Below, piece by piece: positions 9,221 to 17,712 of a stretch of DNA of 64,000 bases. Below the pieces are notes generated by a model. The model was not told the origin of the DNA and did not search any database. It saw nothing but the letters and a program-made list of their open reading frames with translations. The first letter of the stretch is position 1; every line of letters starts with the position of its first letter. Origin of the DNA: Candidatus Wallbacteria bacterium (GTDB taxonomy: Bacteria; Muiribacteriota; UBA6191; JACPRK01); assembly GCA_016213845.1 (NCBI GenBank), contig JACQZN010000057.1, positions 1 to 64,000 on the forward strand, read 5' to 3'. The position numbers and the translations under genes were made by a program.

Positions 9221-9247
9221 CCCGTGGCGTCTACCTGTGCCGGGTTT
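9221..9247 (+). repeat. Conserved 3' element, copy 1
   Basis: A 27-base element beginning cccgtggcgtctacctg lies 12 bases after the HEAT gene stop. It matches 26 of 27 bases of the element at 13070-13096 on the other strand. It can fold as CCC/GGG plus GGC/GCC around a loop and ends in TTT, so it may act as a terminator. The rest of the 256-base gap (9209-9464) has a C-rich stretch (9320-9370) and no gene. Confidence 0.6.
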
Positions 9248-9464
9248 CCACCCGGCCCTCACTCACTCTTGGATCGCTGAGACCCCGCACAGATACTGGA
9301 TGTACTTCATTTCTCTCAGGGGCCTCGCCCCCGAACCCCCACCAGGGGGACCTGTCACCCTGGACCCCCATCTGATGCGGGTTCTCCTGTTGGCGGCGCT
9401 TGCCAGAGAGTTCCGGACTCAAAAGGTCTTTCGAGAGATCCATGGATGCCTGAGCACCCGTCCC

Positions 9465-10109
9465 CTACTCCCCTGTGTACACCTGCTGAGAGAAGACCTT
9501 TTCGACTTCCTCGAGCTGCGCGGCAACGACAGCGCGTGTGCCGGCAGACAGGCCAGGATCGGGCGGCATGGGCTGCTCCAGGGAGGGGAGGGCAGCCTTC
9601 ATCTCCTCGAGCTGGCGCGTCAGCTCGGCGCGGAGATCGCCCTTCACGTCCTTGTTCGCGAGCTGCTTCTCCAGGTCTTTGACGCTGGCCGCAAGGGCCT
9701 GCAGCTGCTGCTTGCGGGAGCGCTCGGCCATCGCCTCGCCGAAGGCGGCGCTCACGGTCGAGTGCAGCTCGAAGAACCGGGCGAACGGCATCCCGACCGC
9801 CTTCTCGAACTCCGCCTGCATACCCGCAGCGGCCGCTACCCCGGCCAGCGGATCGCCGCCCGCCGCCTCCATGGCGCGGCCCTTCTTGCCCATGAAGGCC
9901 GTCATCTTCGGGTAGGCCCCGAGGTAGGCCTTCAGGTCGGCGGTCTTCACCTCGAGCGCAGCCGGCCCCTCCTGGCCCGCGCCCGCGGCGCCCGGCTCGG
10001 CGGTCGCAGGCGGCTCCGAGCCGCCGACTTCCTGAGCATGTGCCCCGCCGTGTCCGATCAGCTCGATCCCTACCGCGAGGACCAGGGCGTACCCGAACGC
10101 TCTTTGCAT
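9465..10109 (-). CDS. Secreted helical protein of unknown function
   Basis: The ATG at 10109 has a GGAG motif just upstream and opens with a signal peptide, MQRAFGYALVLAVGIELIGH, with likely cleavage after AHA. The mature part of about 190 residues starts with a Pro/Ala/Glu-rich linker. It then forms long charged helices, for example QALAASVKDLEKQLANKDVK, a probable coiled-coil. There are no cysteines or catalytic motifs. It lies 40 bases after the stop of the M16 peptidase gene and in the same direction, so it is probably co-transcribed and could be a partner or chaperone of that peptidase in the periplasm. The family is not recognised. Confidence 0.7.
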   Translation of the reverse strand: MQRAFGYALVLAVGIELIGHGGAHAQEVGGSEPPATAEPGAAGAGQEGPAALEVKTADLKAYLGAYPKMTAFMGKKGRAMEAAGGDPLAGVAAAAGMQAEFEKAVGMPFARFFELHSTVSAAFGEAMAERSRKQQLQALAASVKDLEKQLANKDVKGDLRAELTRQLEEMKAALPSLEQPMPPDPGLSAGTRAVVAAQLEEVEKVFSQQVYTGE

Positions 10110-10149
10110 CGTGCTCTCCTTCTCGGGACCGGTTGCCCGGGCGATCCGT

Positions 10150-12915
10150 TCACTTTTGCGGCTTGGGCTCACTCGCCCCGGCAGCGGTCGCCGGCGTCGC
10201 GGCGGGCGCCGGACCGACCACCACGATCGTGGCGGCATCGGGGTCGAGATAGGTCCTGGCCACTCGATTCACGTCGTCCACAGTGACACCCTCGATCAGG
10301 GACGGATACTTCTCCATGTAGTCGAAGCCGAGCTTGTATCGCTCGACATCGATGAGGAAGTCGGCCAGCTGCGCAGGCGTCTCCACGTTGAAGACGAAGT
10401 TGCCCGTCAGGTACGCCTTGGCATTGGCGAGCTCGTCGGCGGTGCAGCCCTTCTCGCGCAGCAGTCGAATCTCCTGTTGCAAGCCTTCGACCGCCGTCAC
10501 GCGATTCTCGGGCGAGGTTCCGATGTAGGCCATGAAGGTCCCGGGCTCCTCGCCGGCGGAGTCGCTGATGTTGGCGTACACGGTGTACGCCAGGCCCTTC
10601 TCGTCGCGCAGCTTCTTGGAGATGCGGTCGGTGAACCCGGGCCCCGTGCCGAGCACGTAGTCCATGACCAAGAGGGCATACCAGTCCGGATTGGATCTGG
10701 GAACCCCCAGGTGCCCCAGGCAGATATTGAGCTGCTCCTTGTCCATCTGCACGAACTTTTCGAGCTTCTGCTTCTGCCTCTCCATCGGCGGCATCGCCGG
10801 CAGCCGTACGGGCTTCGACTCCCACTTCCCGAAGTGCTGGGCCAGCTTCGGTACGAGCGACGCCGAATCGAAATCCCCCACGACCGCCAGCACGGCGTTG
10901 CCGGGCCTGTAGTAGGAGGCGTGAAACGCCTTGAGGTCCTTGGAGGTAATCGACTGAACGGAGCTTTCGTATCCCTTTCTCGGGGCGTGCAGCGGGTGCG
11001 CGCCGTACACCAGCTCCCGGAAGGCGTTTCCCGCGACGCGATTCGGCTCGTCCTGCTCGGCCCGGATCTCGCTCAGGATGCGCGCCTTCTCGCGCTCCAC
11101 CCGGTCCTCGGCAAAGGCCGGCTGCGTCAGACAGTCGCTGGCCAGGTCCAGCGCCAGGTCCAGGTCCTTCGCCAGCGCCAGCACATGGACTCCCGACGAA
11201 TCCGTGTCGAGCTTGCCTCCGACATTCTCGATCGCCTCGGCGATCTGCTCGGCCGTGCGGCCCGCCGTCCCCTCGTCGAGCATCCGGCCCGTGAACTCCG
11301 CCAGCCCCTCCTTGCCCTTCGGGGCGTAGCGTGCGTCGGCGCGAACCCAGGCCTGCAGCGCGACGATCGGCAGCGAGTGGTTCTCCAGCATCAGCACCGT
11401 CAACCCGTTATCGAGCGCCTGCCGCTTGACGTCGAGCTTCTTCGATTTCCCGGACGTCTTCGCACCCACCGCCACTCTCAGCCCGGCCGGCGGCGCAGGG
11501 GCTGGCCCCCGGAAGGCCTTGCGCCCCTTGGAGTCGGAGGCTTCTTTGACTCCACCGCCCCCACCGGCCGTCACCTTGGGCAGGGACATCCCGACCGTCT
11601 TGCCGGACGCGACGAAGACCTTCGCTGCCGTCGTCTTCAGCTCCGTCGCCGTCACGGACCGCACGAGATCCAGATAGCCGTCCAGGAACCGCGTGTCGGC
11701 CAGAGTGTCGAAGTAGCCGATCTTCGTCGCCAGGCCCGACGCCGTGTCCTGCTCGAAAACGAACTCCGCCGAAGCTATGTTGCGCGCCCGCTCGAGCTCG
11801 GAGGGGGCAACCTCGACGCTCGCCAGCTTGCGGATCTCCTCTTCGACGGCTTGCTCGGCCTTCTGGATGTCCGCGCCCGCCAGGAGCTCCACCTGAACCT
11901 GGAAGAGCCCGGGGTCCCGTCGCGCGTCGTTGCTGGTCTCAACGGAGGTGGCCAGTTTGAGGTCCTCCACGAGCCGCCTGTACAGCCGGGAGCTCTTGCC
12001 GCTGGAGAGCACGTGGCCCGCAACGTCGAGCACGACGGCTTCCCTGGTGTGGAACCGCGTCGAGCGGTACGCGATCATCAAGCGCGGCACCTCCCCCAGG
12101 TCCCGGATCGTGACCCGCTTCTCGCCGGCCTGAGGCGGCTCTTCGAGGTACGGCGGCGGCGTCTTCTGACCTCGCGGGATGCGGCCGAAGAGCTGCTTCA
12201 CGCGCGCCAACGTCCGATCGGGCTCGACATCTCCGACGATCACCACAGTCGCGTTCACAGGGCTGTAGTGGCGCTTGTAGAAAGCGAAGATGTGATCGCG
12301 AGGGACCGTCTCCAGCGCCTGCTGATAGCCGATGATGGGGTGGTGGTAGGGATGCACCACGTAGGCCAGCCCCGTCACTTCGTCGGCGAGCATCCCCCAC
12401 GGGCTGTCCTTGGCGCGCTTGAGCTCCTCGATGACGACCTTTCGCTCAGACTCCACTTCCTTCGAAAGAAACAGGCACTTCCTCATCCGGTTGGCTTCGA
12501 TCTCCAGCGCCTGCTCCCACCGATCGGAGGCGAAGTTGAAAAAGTAGGCCGTGAAGTCCTCGGTGGTGAACGCGTTGTTCGCCCCGCCGTTCTTCATCGT
12601 GATCAGGTCGATCTCGCCCTTCTTGTAGCGATCCGTCCCCTTGAACAGCATGTGCTCCAGATAATGCGCCAGCCCTTCGTCCCCCGACGCCTCGTGAGAG
12701 CTGCCCACTCGGTACCAGACCATCGCGCTCACGACCGGGACCTCGTGGCGCTCCTTGATCAACACGCGGAGCCCGTTTGAGAGCGTCGCCTCCCGGATGC
12801 CCAGGCTGCTAGAAGCGGCCGCCGGGCCGGCGGTGGTCGGTGGGGCAGCGCTGATAGACGAAACCATGGCAAGCAGATTCATCGGGACCAAGAGGGCTAG
12901 AAACGGGCGGCGCAT
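10150..12915 (-). CDS. Two-domain M16 zinc peptidase, exported
   Basis: The 921-residue protein starts at the ATG at 12915 with a signal peptide (MRRPFLALLVPMNLLAMVSS). The first M16 domain has the inverted zinc motif HYLEH (residues 84-88), with Glu163/Glu164 about 76 residues later as third ligand. The second domain, after a Gly/Lys-rich linker near residue 470, has GLAEFTGRMLDEGT where the motif should be, so it is catalytically dead. This active plus inactive arrangement is typical of bacterial M16 enzymes, where the second half helps enclose the peptide substrate. It is probably periplasmic and degrades peptides or exported fragments. It is followed by the secreted helical protein. The extra upstream frame encodes repeat-derived sequence and was not used. 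Confidence 0.92.
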   Translation of the reverse strand: MRRPFLALLVPMNLLAMVSSISAAPPTTAGPAAASSSLGIREATLSNGLRVLIKERHEVPVVSAMVWYRVGSSHEASGDEGLAHYLEHMLFKGTDRYKKGEIDLITMKNGGANNAFTTEDFTAYFFNFASDRWEQALEIEANRMRKCLFLSKEVESERKVVIEELKRAKDSPWGMLADEVTGLAYVVHPYHHPIIGYQQALETVPRDHIFAFYKRHYSPVNATVVIVGDVEPDRTLARVKQLFGRIPRGQKTPPPYLEEPPQAGEKRVTIRDLGEVPRLMIAYRSTRFHTREAVVLDVAGHVLSSGKSSRLYRRLVEDLKLATSVETSNDARRDPGLFQVQVELLAGADIQKAEQAVEEEIRKLASVEVAPSELERARNIASAEFVFEQDTASGLATKIGYFDTLADTRFLDGYLDLVRSVTATELKTTAAKVFVASGKTVGMSLPKVTAGGGGGVKEASDSKGRKAFRGPAPAPPAGLRVAVGAKTSGKSKKLDVKRQALDNGLTVLMLENHSLPIVALQAWVRADARYAPKGKEGLAEFTGRMLDEGTAGRTAEQIAEAIENVGGKLDTDSSGVHVLALAKDLDLALDLASDCLTQPAFAEDRVEREKARILSEIRAEQDEPNRVAGNAFRELVYGAHPLHAPRKGYESSVQSITSKDLKAFHASYYRPGNAVLAVVGDFDSASLVPKLAQHFGKWESKPVRLPAMPPMERQKQKLEKFVQMDKEQLNICLGHLGVPRSNPDWYALLVMDYVLGTGPGFTDRISKKLRDEKGLAYTVYANISDSAGEEPGTFMAYIGTSPENRVTAVEGLQQEIRLLREKGCTADELANAKAYLTGNFVFNVETPAQLADFLIDVERYKLGFDYMEKYPSLIEGVTVDDVNRVARTYLDPDAATIVVVGPAPAATPATAAGASEPKPQK

Positions 12916-12955
12916 CGGCACACTCCAGTGTCGTGAGCGGAGGATACTCCAGGGG

Positions 12956-12990
12956 GAATCGAGAATCGAGAAGCGAGAAGCGAGAATCGA
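12956..12990. repeat. Heptanucleotide array (GAATCGA-type, 5 units)
   Basis: The units gaatcga, gaatcga, gaagcga, gaagcga and gaatcga lie in exact 7-base register about 40 bases upstream of the M16 start. The unit is a rotation of that in the 24994-25028 array. Confidence 0.8.
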
Positions 12991-13041
12991 GGACACAGAA
13001 GTCGCGCTGTGATGAGCCCATCCCCTGCCTCCCCCGCCCAT

Positions 13042-13060
13042 ACTGAGCCTGTCGAAGGAC
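13042..13060. repeat. REP-like palindrome fragment
   Basis: actgagcctgtcgaaggac belongs to the widespread intergenic TGAGCYTGTCGAAGG family. Further members are at 25145-25173 and 25204-25230. It lies between the M16 gene and cassette B. Confidence 0.6.
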
Positions 13061-13069
13061 CCGCCGCGA

Positions 13070-13096
13070 AAACCCGGTACAGGTAGACGCCACGGG
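13070..13096 (-). repeat. Conserved 3' element, copy 2
   Basis: On the minus strand this reads cccgtggcgtctacctgta and on to cgggttt, one base different from copy 1 at 9221-9247. It begins 24 bases after the stop of the cassette B GspJ-like gene and is in the sense direction. A weak hairpin followed by TTTT suggests termination. Confidence 0.6.
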
Positions 13097-13120
13097 ATTT
13101 CCCTGGGCCTTTCCGGGGGG

Positions 13121-13951
13121 TCAGAAACGCGTGTCTTCGTCCTGGGAGCTGAAGTACTCCTTGTAGACGTGATCGTTGATCCGCTTGTAGGACCAGATCT
13201 TCGTCATTACTTCGATCTCGGGCTGCTTCAGACGATCCTTGTAGAGCCCCTCGTCGAAGAGCGCCTTGAAGTTGAGGACCACCATCGCGACCCGCGCCCT
13301 CTTGAGCGCAATGGTCCGCGCCGTGATTGTCGAGAACTCCTTCAGCCCCCCGTCCGCGTCGTCGTCATAGGCGAAGTAGCTCAGGTTGAACGCCTTCACC
13401 TTCGTGGCCATCACGCGTCCCTCGGCGGGCTCCCCGGGCTCGCTCCTCTCGTCGGCCAGGCTGAACTCCGCCATCCGCAATAGGTTGTCGCCTAGCGCGC
13501 CGGTGAGCGGCGTCTTGCTCACCAGCGTGCCGCGCGTGACCTTTCTCAGCACGCGCTCCGTGTTCTTATCCCACTTGTAGGAGCACCGGAAGACCGGAAG
13601 CACGTGCTCCGTCACCTTGCCGTCGGTGAAGAAGGGGTACGTGAGCAGCCCTTTCTCCACGTTCATCCCGGCGACCACGTCCGGTTTGTCGGTCTGGTAC
13701 TTCAGGATGGTGAAGTTGTCGGCCGCCACGAAGGCGAACATGTGGCAGGTGTTGACGTCGCGCACCATGTTCTCCACGAGGTTGCGCGCGCCTTGCTGGA
13801 TCTGGATGCTCTTGCTCGAGGAATCGGCCAGCTCCATCGAACGCGTCAGCATGTAGTACACGACGCCCAGCAGGACGATGGCGATGGCCGAGACCAGCAG
13901 CGTCTCGATCAGGTTCAGGCCCTTGCGGTCCCTCGTCTTTCGCGCTCTCAT
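13121..13951 (-). CDS. GspJ/PilW-like pseudopilin (cassette B)
   Basis: The ATG at 13951 overlaps the stop of the GspI-like gene (ATGA) and gives 276 residues. The leader MRARKTRDRKG is followed by LNLIETLLVSAIAIVLLGVV: Gly at -1, Glu at +5 and a hydrophobic helix. The C-terminal domain ends with TKIWSYKRINDHVYKEYFSS and an acidic tail. Almost the same ending is found in the cassette D protein, so the two are paralogues with a conserved C-terminal signature. At this length it is larger than a typical GspJ of about 200 residues. It is probably a minor pseudopilin of a cassette-specific tip complex. Confidence 0.82.
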   Translation of the reverse strand: MRARKTRDRKGLNLIETLLVSAIAIVLLGVVYYMLTRSMELADSSSKSIQIQQGARNLVENMVRDVNTCHMFAFVAADNFTILKYQTDKPDVVAGMNVEKGLLTYPFFTDGKVTEHVLPVFRCSYKWDKNTERVLRKVTRGTLVSKTPLTGALGDNLLRMAEFSLADERSEPGEPAEGRVMATKVKAFNLSYFAYDDDADGGLKEFSTITARTIALKRARVAMVVLNFKALFDEGLYKDRLKQPEIEVMTKIWSYKRINDHVYKEYFSSQDEDTRF

Positions 13952-14460
13952 CGGACGCGATGGTCTCCTATCAGCGTGTGGAAGCGCGAGAGCGCGGTTC
14001 GATGTCCTGCGCCCCCCTCTTCCTCGCTCTTGCCCATCTCCTGCCACCGGACCTGCAGCAGCACCGCGTAGAGCCGCGGATTGGCGGGGGCCGCCACGTC
14101 AGGGTCGACATCCGCGGCCGACGACACGCTCAGCTTCGTCTCGATACGCGCATACTCCTCCGGGTAGTTGAGCGTGGGCCCCTTCGCCTCGGGGTCGCCC
14201 GGAGCGGTGACGCGCCGCAGCACGGAGCCCGTCACGGCCTCCCAGTCGTGGCGCATCTGGATCAGCTTTGACGGCGGCAGCTGGCGCAAGGCCTCCAGCT
14301 CTTCGCGAGCCGCGTGCAGGGCCATGTACGAGATGCGGCTCCGGAAGATCGACTTGGAGCTGCCGGTGAAGAGGAAGTACATCGGCACGAGCGCGCCGGC
14401 CAGGATCAGCGTCGTGATGACGACCTCCACCAGCGAGAACGCGCCGTGCCGCCGCCTCAC
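13948..14460 (-). CDS. GspI/PilV-like pseudopilin (cassette B)
   Basis: The 170-residue protein begins MRRRHGAFSLVEVVITTLIL, a seven-residue leader, the F-S-L-V-E motif and a hydrophobic helix. Ala occupies the -1 position. The stretch ALHAAREELEALRQLPPSKL after the helix and LLQVRWQEMGKSEEEGGAGH near the end are both closely matched in the cassette D protein. It overlaps both neighbours by 4 bp. Its compact leader is probably the ancestral form, since the cassette D paralogue has a leader of about 60 residues made of repeat DNA. A role as a minor pseudopilin in a type II secretion-like or pilus-like fibre is likely. Confidence 0.83.
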   Translation of the reverse strand: MRRRHGAFSLVEVVITTLILAGALVPMYFLFTGSSKSIFRSRISYMALHAAREELEALRQLPPSKLIQMRHDWEAVTGSVLRRVTAPGDPEAKGPTLNYPEEYARIETKLSVSSAADVDPDVAAPANPRLYAVLLQVRWQEMGKSEEEGGAGHRTALSRFHTLIGDHRVR

Positions 14461-15392
14461 TTGGAGCCCCCCATCCCGACGTCCTCGAGCTGCGTCAGCG
14501 CCTCCTGCAATGCGTCTGCCGAGATGCGTCCGGCTTCCTGCTCGCGCAGGAGCCCGGCCTTGATCTCGCTTTTCTGCCGTTCCGAGAGCTTCTTCACCGA
14601 TCCGGTCTCTGCCACCTGCTGCTGGATCTGGTCGAAGTACTGGTCGAACTCGCCGCGCTTCTTCGACAGCTCCGTCTGGCGCGACTGGATGGCCTCCGCA
14701 TCGCGCTTGTCCTCCATCATCTTCGAGGCCGCCTGGATCGACAAGATCTTCTCCTCGCCGTCGAAGAGCTGCTTCATCGTTTCACGATACTTCTCGAGCT
14801 GCCCCGAGTCGAAGTAGAGCTGCTGCAGCTTCATCCGCAGCCGCTGCATGTTGATGAGGTCGCGCGGGTCCGCGGCCGCCATCAGCTCGAGCAGCAGCTT
14901 CTCGGCGTCGTCGTAGGCCCCCTTGGACATCAGCCCGTCGACCTGGCCGCAGGTATCGTCCACGGCCCGGTCGTCCATCGAGCGCACTTCCATTTCGATG
15001 AACTCCTGGCCGTACCCCTGCGACGCGAGCCGCTTGCGCTTCAGGTCCATTTTCTCTTCCATCGTCGGCGGACCCTGGACCTTCGAAACGCGCGAGTAGA
15101 TCGAGTCGAAGTTGGCCTCGGCCACCGACCGATCTTGCGCGGAGCTCGAGGACGAGGAGGACGACGGCATGCGGCGCGTGTGGATGTCGCGCACGGTGAC
15201 CTCGGGCTTTACGGAAGAGCGCTCGATCTGGGCCGTGGCTCGGCTGTAGCTGCCAGGCCCGCCCATGTCGCTGGTGCGCTGAACGGTACCCTTCATCATC
15301 GAGCCGATGTCGAAGTAGAGCCCGAACATGAACAGGATCAGCAGCGCGAACAGGATCAGCGTGCCGAGGAAGACTTTTTCGAGGTAGCCCAT
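14457..15392 (-). CDS. Membrane-anchored MGYLEK protein with SHOCT-like C-terminus (cassette B)
   Basis: The 311-residue protein starts MGYLEKVFLGTLILFALLIL, one N-terminal membrane helix with almost no leader. A Ser-rich stretch (residues 76-83, eight serines) and a helical TPR-like middle (YDDAEKLLLELMAAADPRDL) follow. The end, KAGLLREQEAGRISADALQE and onward, resembles a SHOCT motif (L-x-x-x-x-x-G-x-I-S). The cassette D protein at 26018-26827 shares the same start, helix, TPR-like segment and ending. It lies 4 bases after the PilX-like gene and overlaps the GspI-like gene. It may be an inner-membrane assembly factor for the cassette. I know of no named family with this architecture. Confidence 0.7.
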   Translation of the reverse strand: MGYLEKVFLGTLILFALLILFMFGLYFDIGSMMKGTVQRTSDMGGPGSYSRATAQIERSSVKPEVTVRDIHTRRMPSSSSSSSSAQDRSVAEANFDSIYSRVSKVQGPPTMEEKMDLKRKRLASQGYGQEFIEMEVRSMDDRAVDDTCGQVDGLMSKGAYDDAEKLLLELMAAADPRDLINMQRLRMKLQQLYFDSGQLEKYRETMKQLFDGEEKILSIQAASKMMEDKRDAEAIQSRQTELSKKRGEFDQYFDQIQQQVAETGSVKKLSERQKSEIKAGLLREQEAGRISADALQEALTQLEDVGMGGSK

Positions 15393-15396
15393 CGGT

Positions 15397-17640
15397 CTAG
15401 AAGGGAGCGAAGCCGCCGTCCGCCGTGTCGCCGCCGCCGATCGTGCCGCCGCTGGAGACGACGAACTTGTCGGAGATGACCGCTATCTTCGGCGTCACGC
15501 AGACGGTCAGGTAGTTCTCCCGATTGTACTGCCCGCCCAGAGTTTCGTTGGTGAGGCGCGGCTTGTCGTAGAGGATCTCCAGGCTGCTGCCGTCCGGAAT
15601 CTTGTCCTTGTTCAACGCCAGACAGACCAGGCTGCCCTCGACCGCGGTCTTCGGCCCCATCGGCTTGATCCCGCCGGAGACCATGAACGTCGCCTCGTTG
15701 GCGTGGCCTGCCTCGGGCATCCCCAGCTCCAGCATGCCTTCTTCGGACGTCGGTTCCGCTTGCGACATGAAGGCGAGCGTCAGGTAGCTGTCGAGCCCGA
15801 ACTGATCGGTGGTGTCGCGCATCACGCCATTGGGAAGCGTTGCCTTGGCCGCGTTGGCGCCGCTGGTGAAGCAAGCGACGATCCCCTTGCCGCGATACTT
15901 CAGAGTCTTGTCCAGCTCCATCTTGTCCACCATCATCACGCCGTCCAGGGTCAGCGGCTTGTCATCGGTGGGCATGGCCTCCTTGAGCGAGGGGTAGATG
16001 CGGGAGGCGCAGCGGGGATACGGCTTGAAGTTCGGCGGCCAGTAGCCGTCCTCGGAGATCTTCAGAAGCTCGTCGGCGCTGATTCCAACGGGTGGAAGTG
16101 CGGTAGGAGGATTGAGCATGCTGGCCAGCGCCTGGGCACCCATCGCCTGCAAGCCTACCTTCCCGATCTCCATGGCGATCGCGCCCGCGCCCATGTTGGC
16201 GAAGGCGCCGGTGGCAGCGCCGAAGCCGAGCGTGGCGATACTGATCACGTCGATGATCGTGCTCAGCAGGCCGCCCGAGCCCTGGCGCTTCTTCTCGTAT
16301 CGAATCCCGAACGGGCCGTAGATGGGCTTTCCGGCGTCGACCTCGACCTTGTAGCCCTTCATCTTCACGAAGAAGAGCTTGAACTCCCAGGAGCTGAAGC
16401 GGGCCACGTTGTAGGTCCCGATCAGCCCTTCACCTTTCGGCTCGCAATAGATGACGTCGCCTTCTGCCCCAGCCCCGCCCATCAGTGGTCCGATGCCCTC
16501 GGTGTAGGCCACGGGCGCTCCTTGTGGCCGGCCCTTCTCGTCCTCCTTGCCCTTGAGGCCGCGGAAGCCGTGCCACTTGCCGGAGTTCGGGTCGCCGAAG
16601 ATGCTGAAATTAGTGGTTCCCCAGGGCACCGTGCCGATGTACCAGGCGTCTCCGTTGGCGATCGACATCCCCGGGTCGCCGCTGCTTTCGAAGCCCAGGA
16701 AGTTGAGGCTCAGCTTGAAGCTTGCGCTCTTCTTCTTGGGACGGCCCGGATCGCGGCGGTTCCAGCTGCCGTTCTCGAGCCCCTCGTGGTAGACCGGCAG
16801 GAGCGACCAGTCCCACCAGTTGCCCGTATCCAGGATGGTAGCCTTGGCCTGGTCGCCCGGCGGCTTGCTGCCCCCGATTCCTTCGGTGTTGTCGCCGATC
16901 GTCAGGAAGTAGGGCCCCCGGATGAAGATGCGGCCGACGTCGTTGGCGTAGATGTTCATCGGGCCGCCCTTGACCAGGCAGGTCTTGAGGTAATCCTCCT
17001 GGTCGGCCTTGAACACGTTGAACGCGAACGTCGCGAACTCGCGCGCCGGCGGCGACACGTCGACGACCTTCAAGTCGTGAACGACGCTGTAGTAGCGCAC
17101 GGCCTTGCCGAACCGGACAGCGGCCTGAATGCGGTAATAGCCCGTGAAGTCCCGCGGCTTCAATTGGCTACCCGGCGCCGTGACGGGCTCCGTGTCGAGG
17201 TCGGTCTTGTGGTAGTAGACCTTGTCGACGTCGTAGGTGTCCTTGGTGGCGTACTTCATCGGCCGGAATCCCATGAACACGACCTTGGCGTCGATAAGCT
17301 CGCCCTTCACCTGGGTGATCGCCGTCTTCATGTCGAGCGGCTCGTCCTTGAGCGGCTTCTCCAGCGTGCCCAGCCCGGCCGCCGTCTGCAGCACTTCCTT
17401 GCGCCAGAGTGCGGCGTTCGGATCGACGTTGTTGACCCGGTCGTAGACGATTGCCTGGATCTCGTCGACCAGCCCCAGCACGAGCTGATTGGCCACCAGC
17501 CCGTGCGTGACGACCGCAGTCTGCTGGTACTCGCTCGTGCCCGAGAACATCATCGTCATCCCCACGATGGCGAAGATGATGAGCGCCGTGATCGCGACCG
17601 GAAACATGAATCCGCCGCGCGCCGATCGGAAGAAGGTCAT
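15397..17640 (-). CDS. Large PilX-like membrane-anchored protein (cassette B)
   Basis: The 747-residue product starts at the ATG at 17640, with GAGGTGA four bases upstream. The head (FMFPVAITALIIFAIVGMTM) is a membrane helix like those of PilX proteins, followed by helical FSGTSEYQQTAVVTHGLVAN. The remainder is beta-rich, with a Gly/Ala-rich patch near residues 480-520 (FGAATGAFANMGAGAIAMEI). The motif TLKYRGKGIVACF and the preceding LTLDGVMMVDK recur in the cassette C and D proteins, and RIFIRGPYFL recurs in D. It resembles cassette D's 782-residue protein along its length. It is probably the tip or cargo component of cassette B. No enzyme motif is seen. Confidence 0.72.
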   Translation of the reverse strand: MTFFRSARGGFMFPVAITALIIFAIVGMTMMFSGTSEYQQTAVVTHGLVANQLVLGLVDEIQAIVYDRVNNVDPNAALWRKEVLQTAAGLGTLEKPLKDEPLDMKTAITQVKGELIDAKVVFMGFRPMKYATKDTYDVDKVYYHKTDLDTEPVTAPGSQLKPRDFTGYYRIQAAVRFGKAVRYYSVVHDLKVVDVSPPAREFATFAFNVFKADQEDYLKTCLVKGGPMNIYANDVGRIFIRGPYFLTIGDNTEGIGGSKPPGDQAKATILDTGNWWDWSLLPVYHEGLENGSWNRRDPGRPKKKSASFKLSLNFLGFESSGDPGMSIANGDAWYIGTVPWGTTNFSIFGDPNSGKWHGFRGLKGKEDEKGRPQGAPVAYTEGIGPLMGGAGAEGDVIYCEPKGEGLIGTYNVARFSSWEFKLFFVKMKGYKVEVDAGKPIYGPFGIRYEKKRQGSGGLLSTIIDVISIATLGFGAATGAFANMGAGAIAMEIGKVGLQAMGAQALASMLNPPTALPPVGISADELLKISEDGYWPPNFKPYPRCASRIYPSLKEAMPTDDKPLTLDGVMMVDKMELDKTLKYRGKGIVACFTSGANAAKATLPNGVMRDTTDQFGLDSYLTLAFMSQAEPTSEEGMLELGMPEAGHANEATFMVSGGIKPMGPKTAVEGSLVCLALNKDKIPDGSSLEILYDKPRLTNETLGGQYNRENYLTVCVTPKIAVISDKFVVSSGGTIGGGDTADGGFAPF

Positions 17641-17712
17641 CGACTCACCTCGCCGCCGCTCAATGGGTCCTTCGAGACTCCGTGAAACTCACTCGGTGCG
17701 ACAGTCTCCGGG

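Noticed and set aside
10111-12780. 889-residue open frame on the plus strand opposite the M16 peptidase
   Set aside because: Biased composition and no homologous motif, while the minus strand has a full M16 protein with zinc motif.
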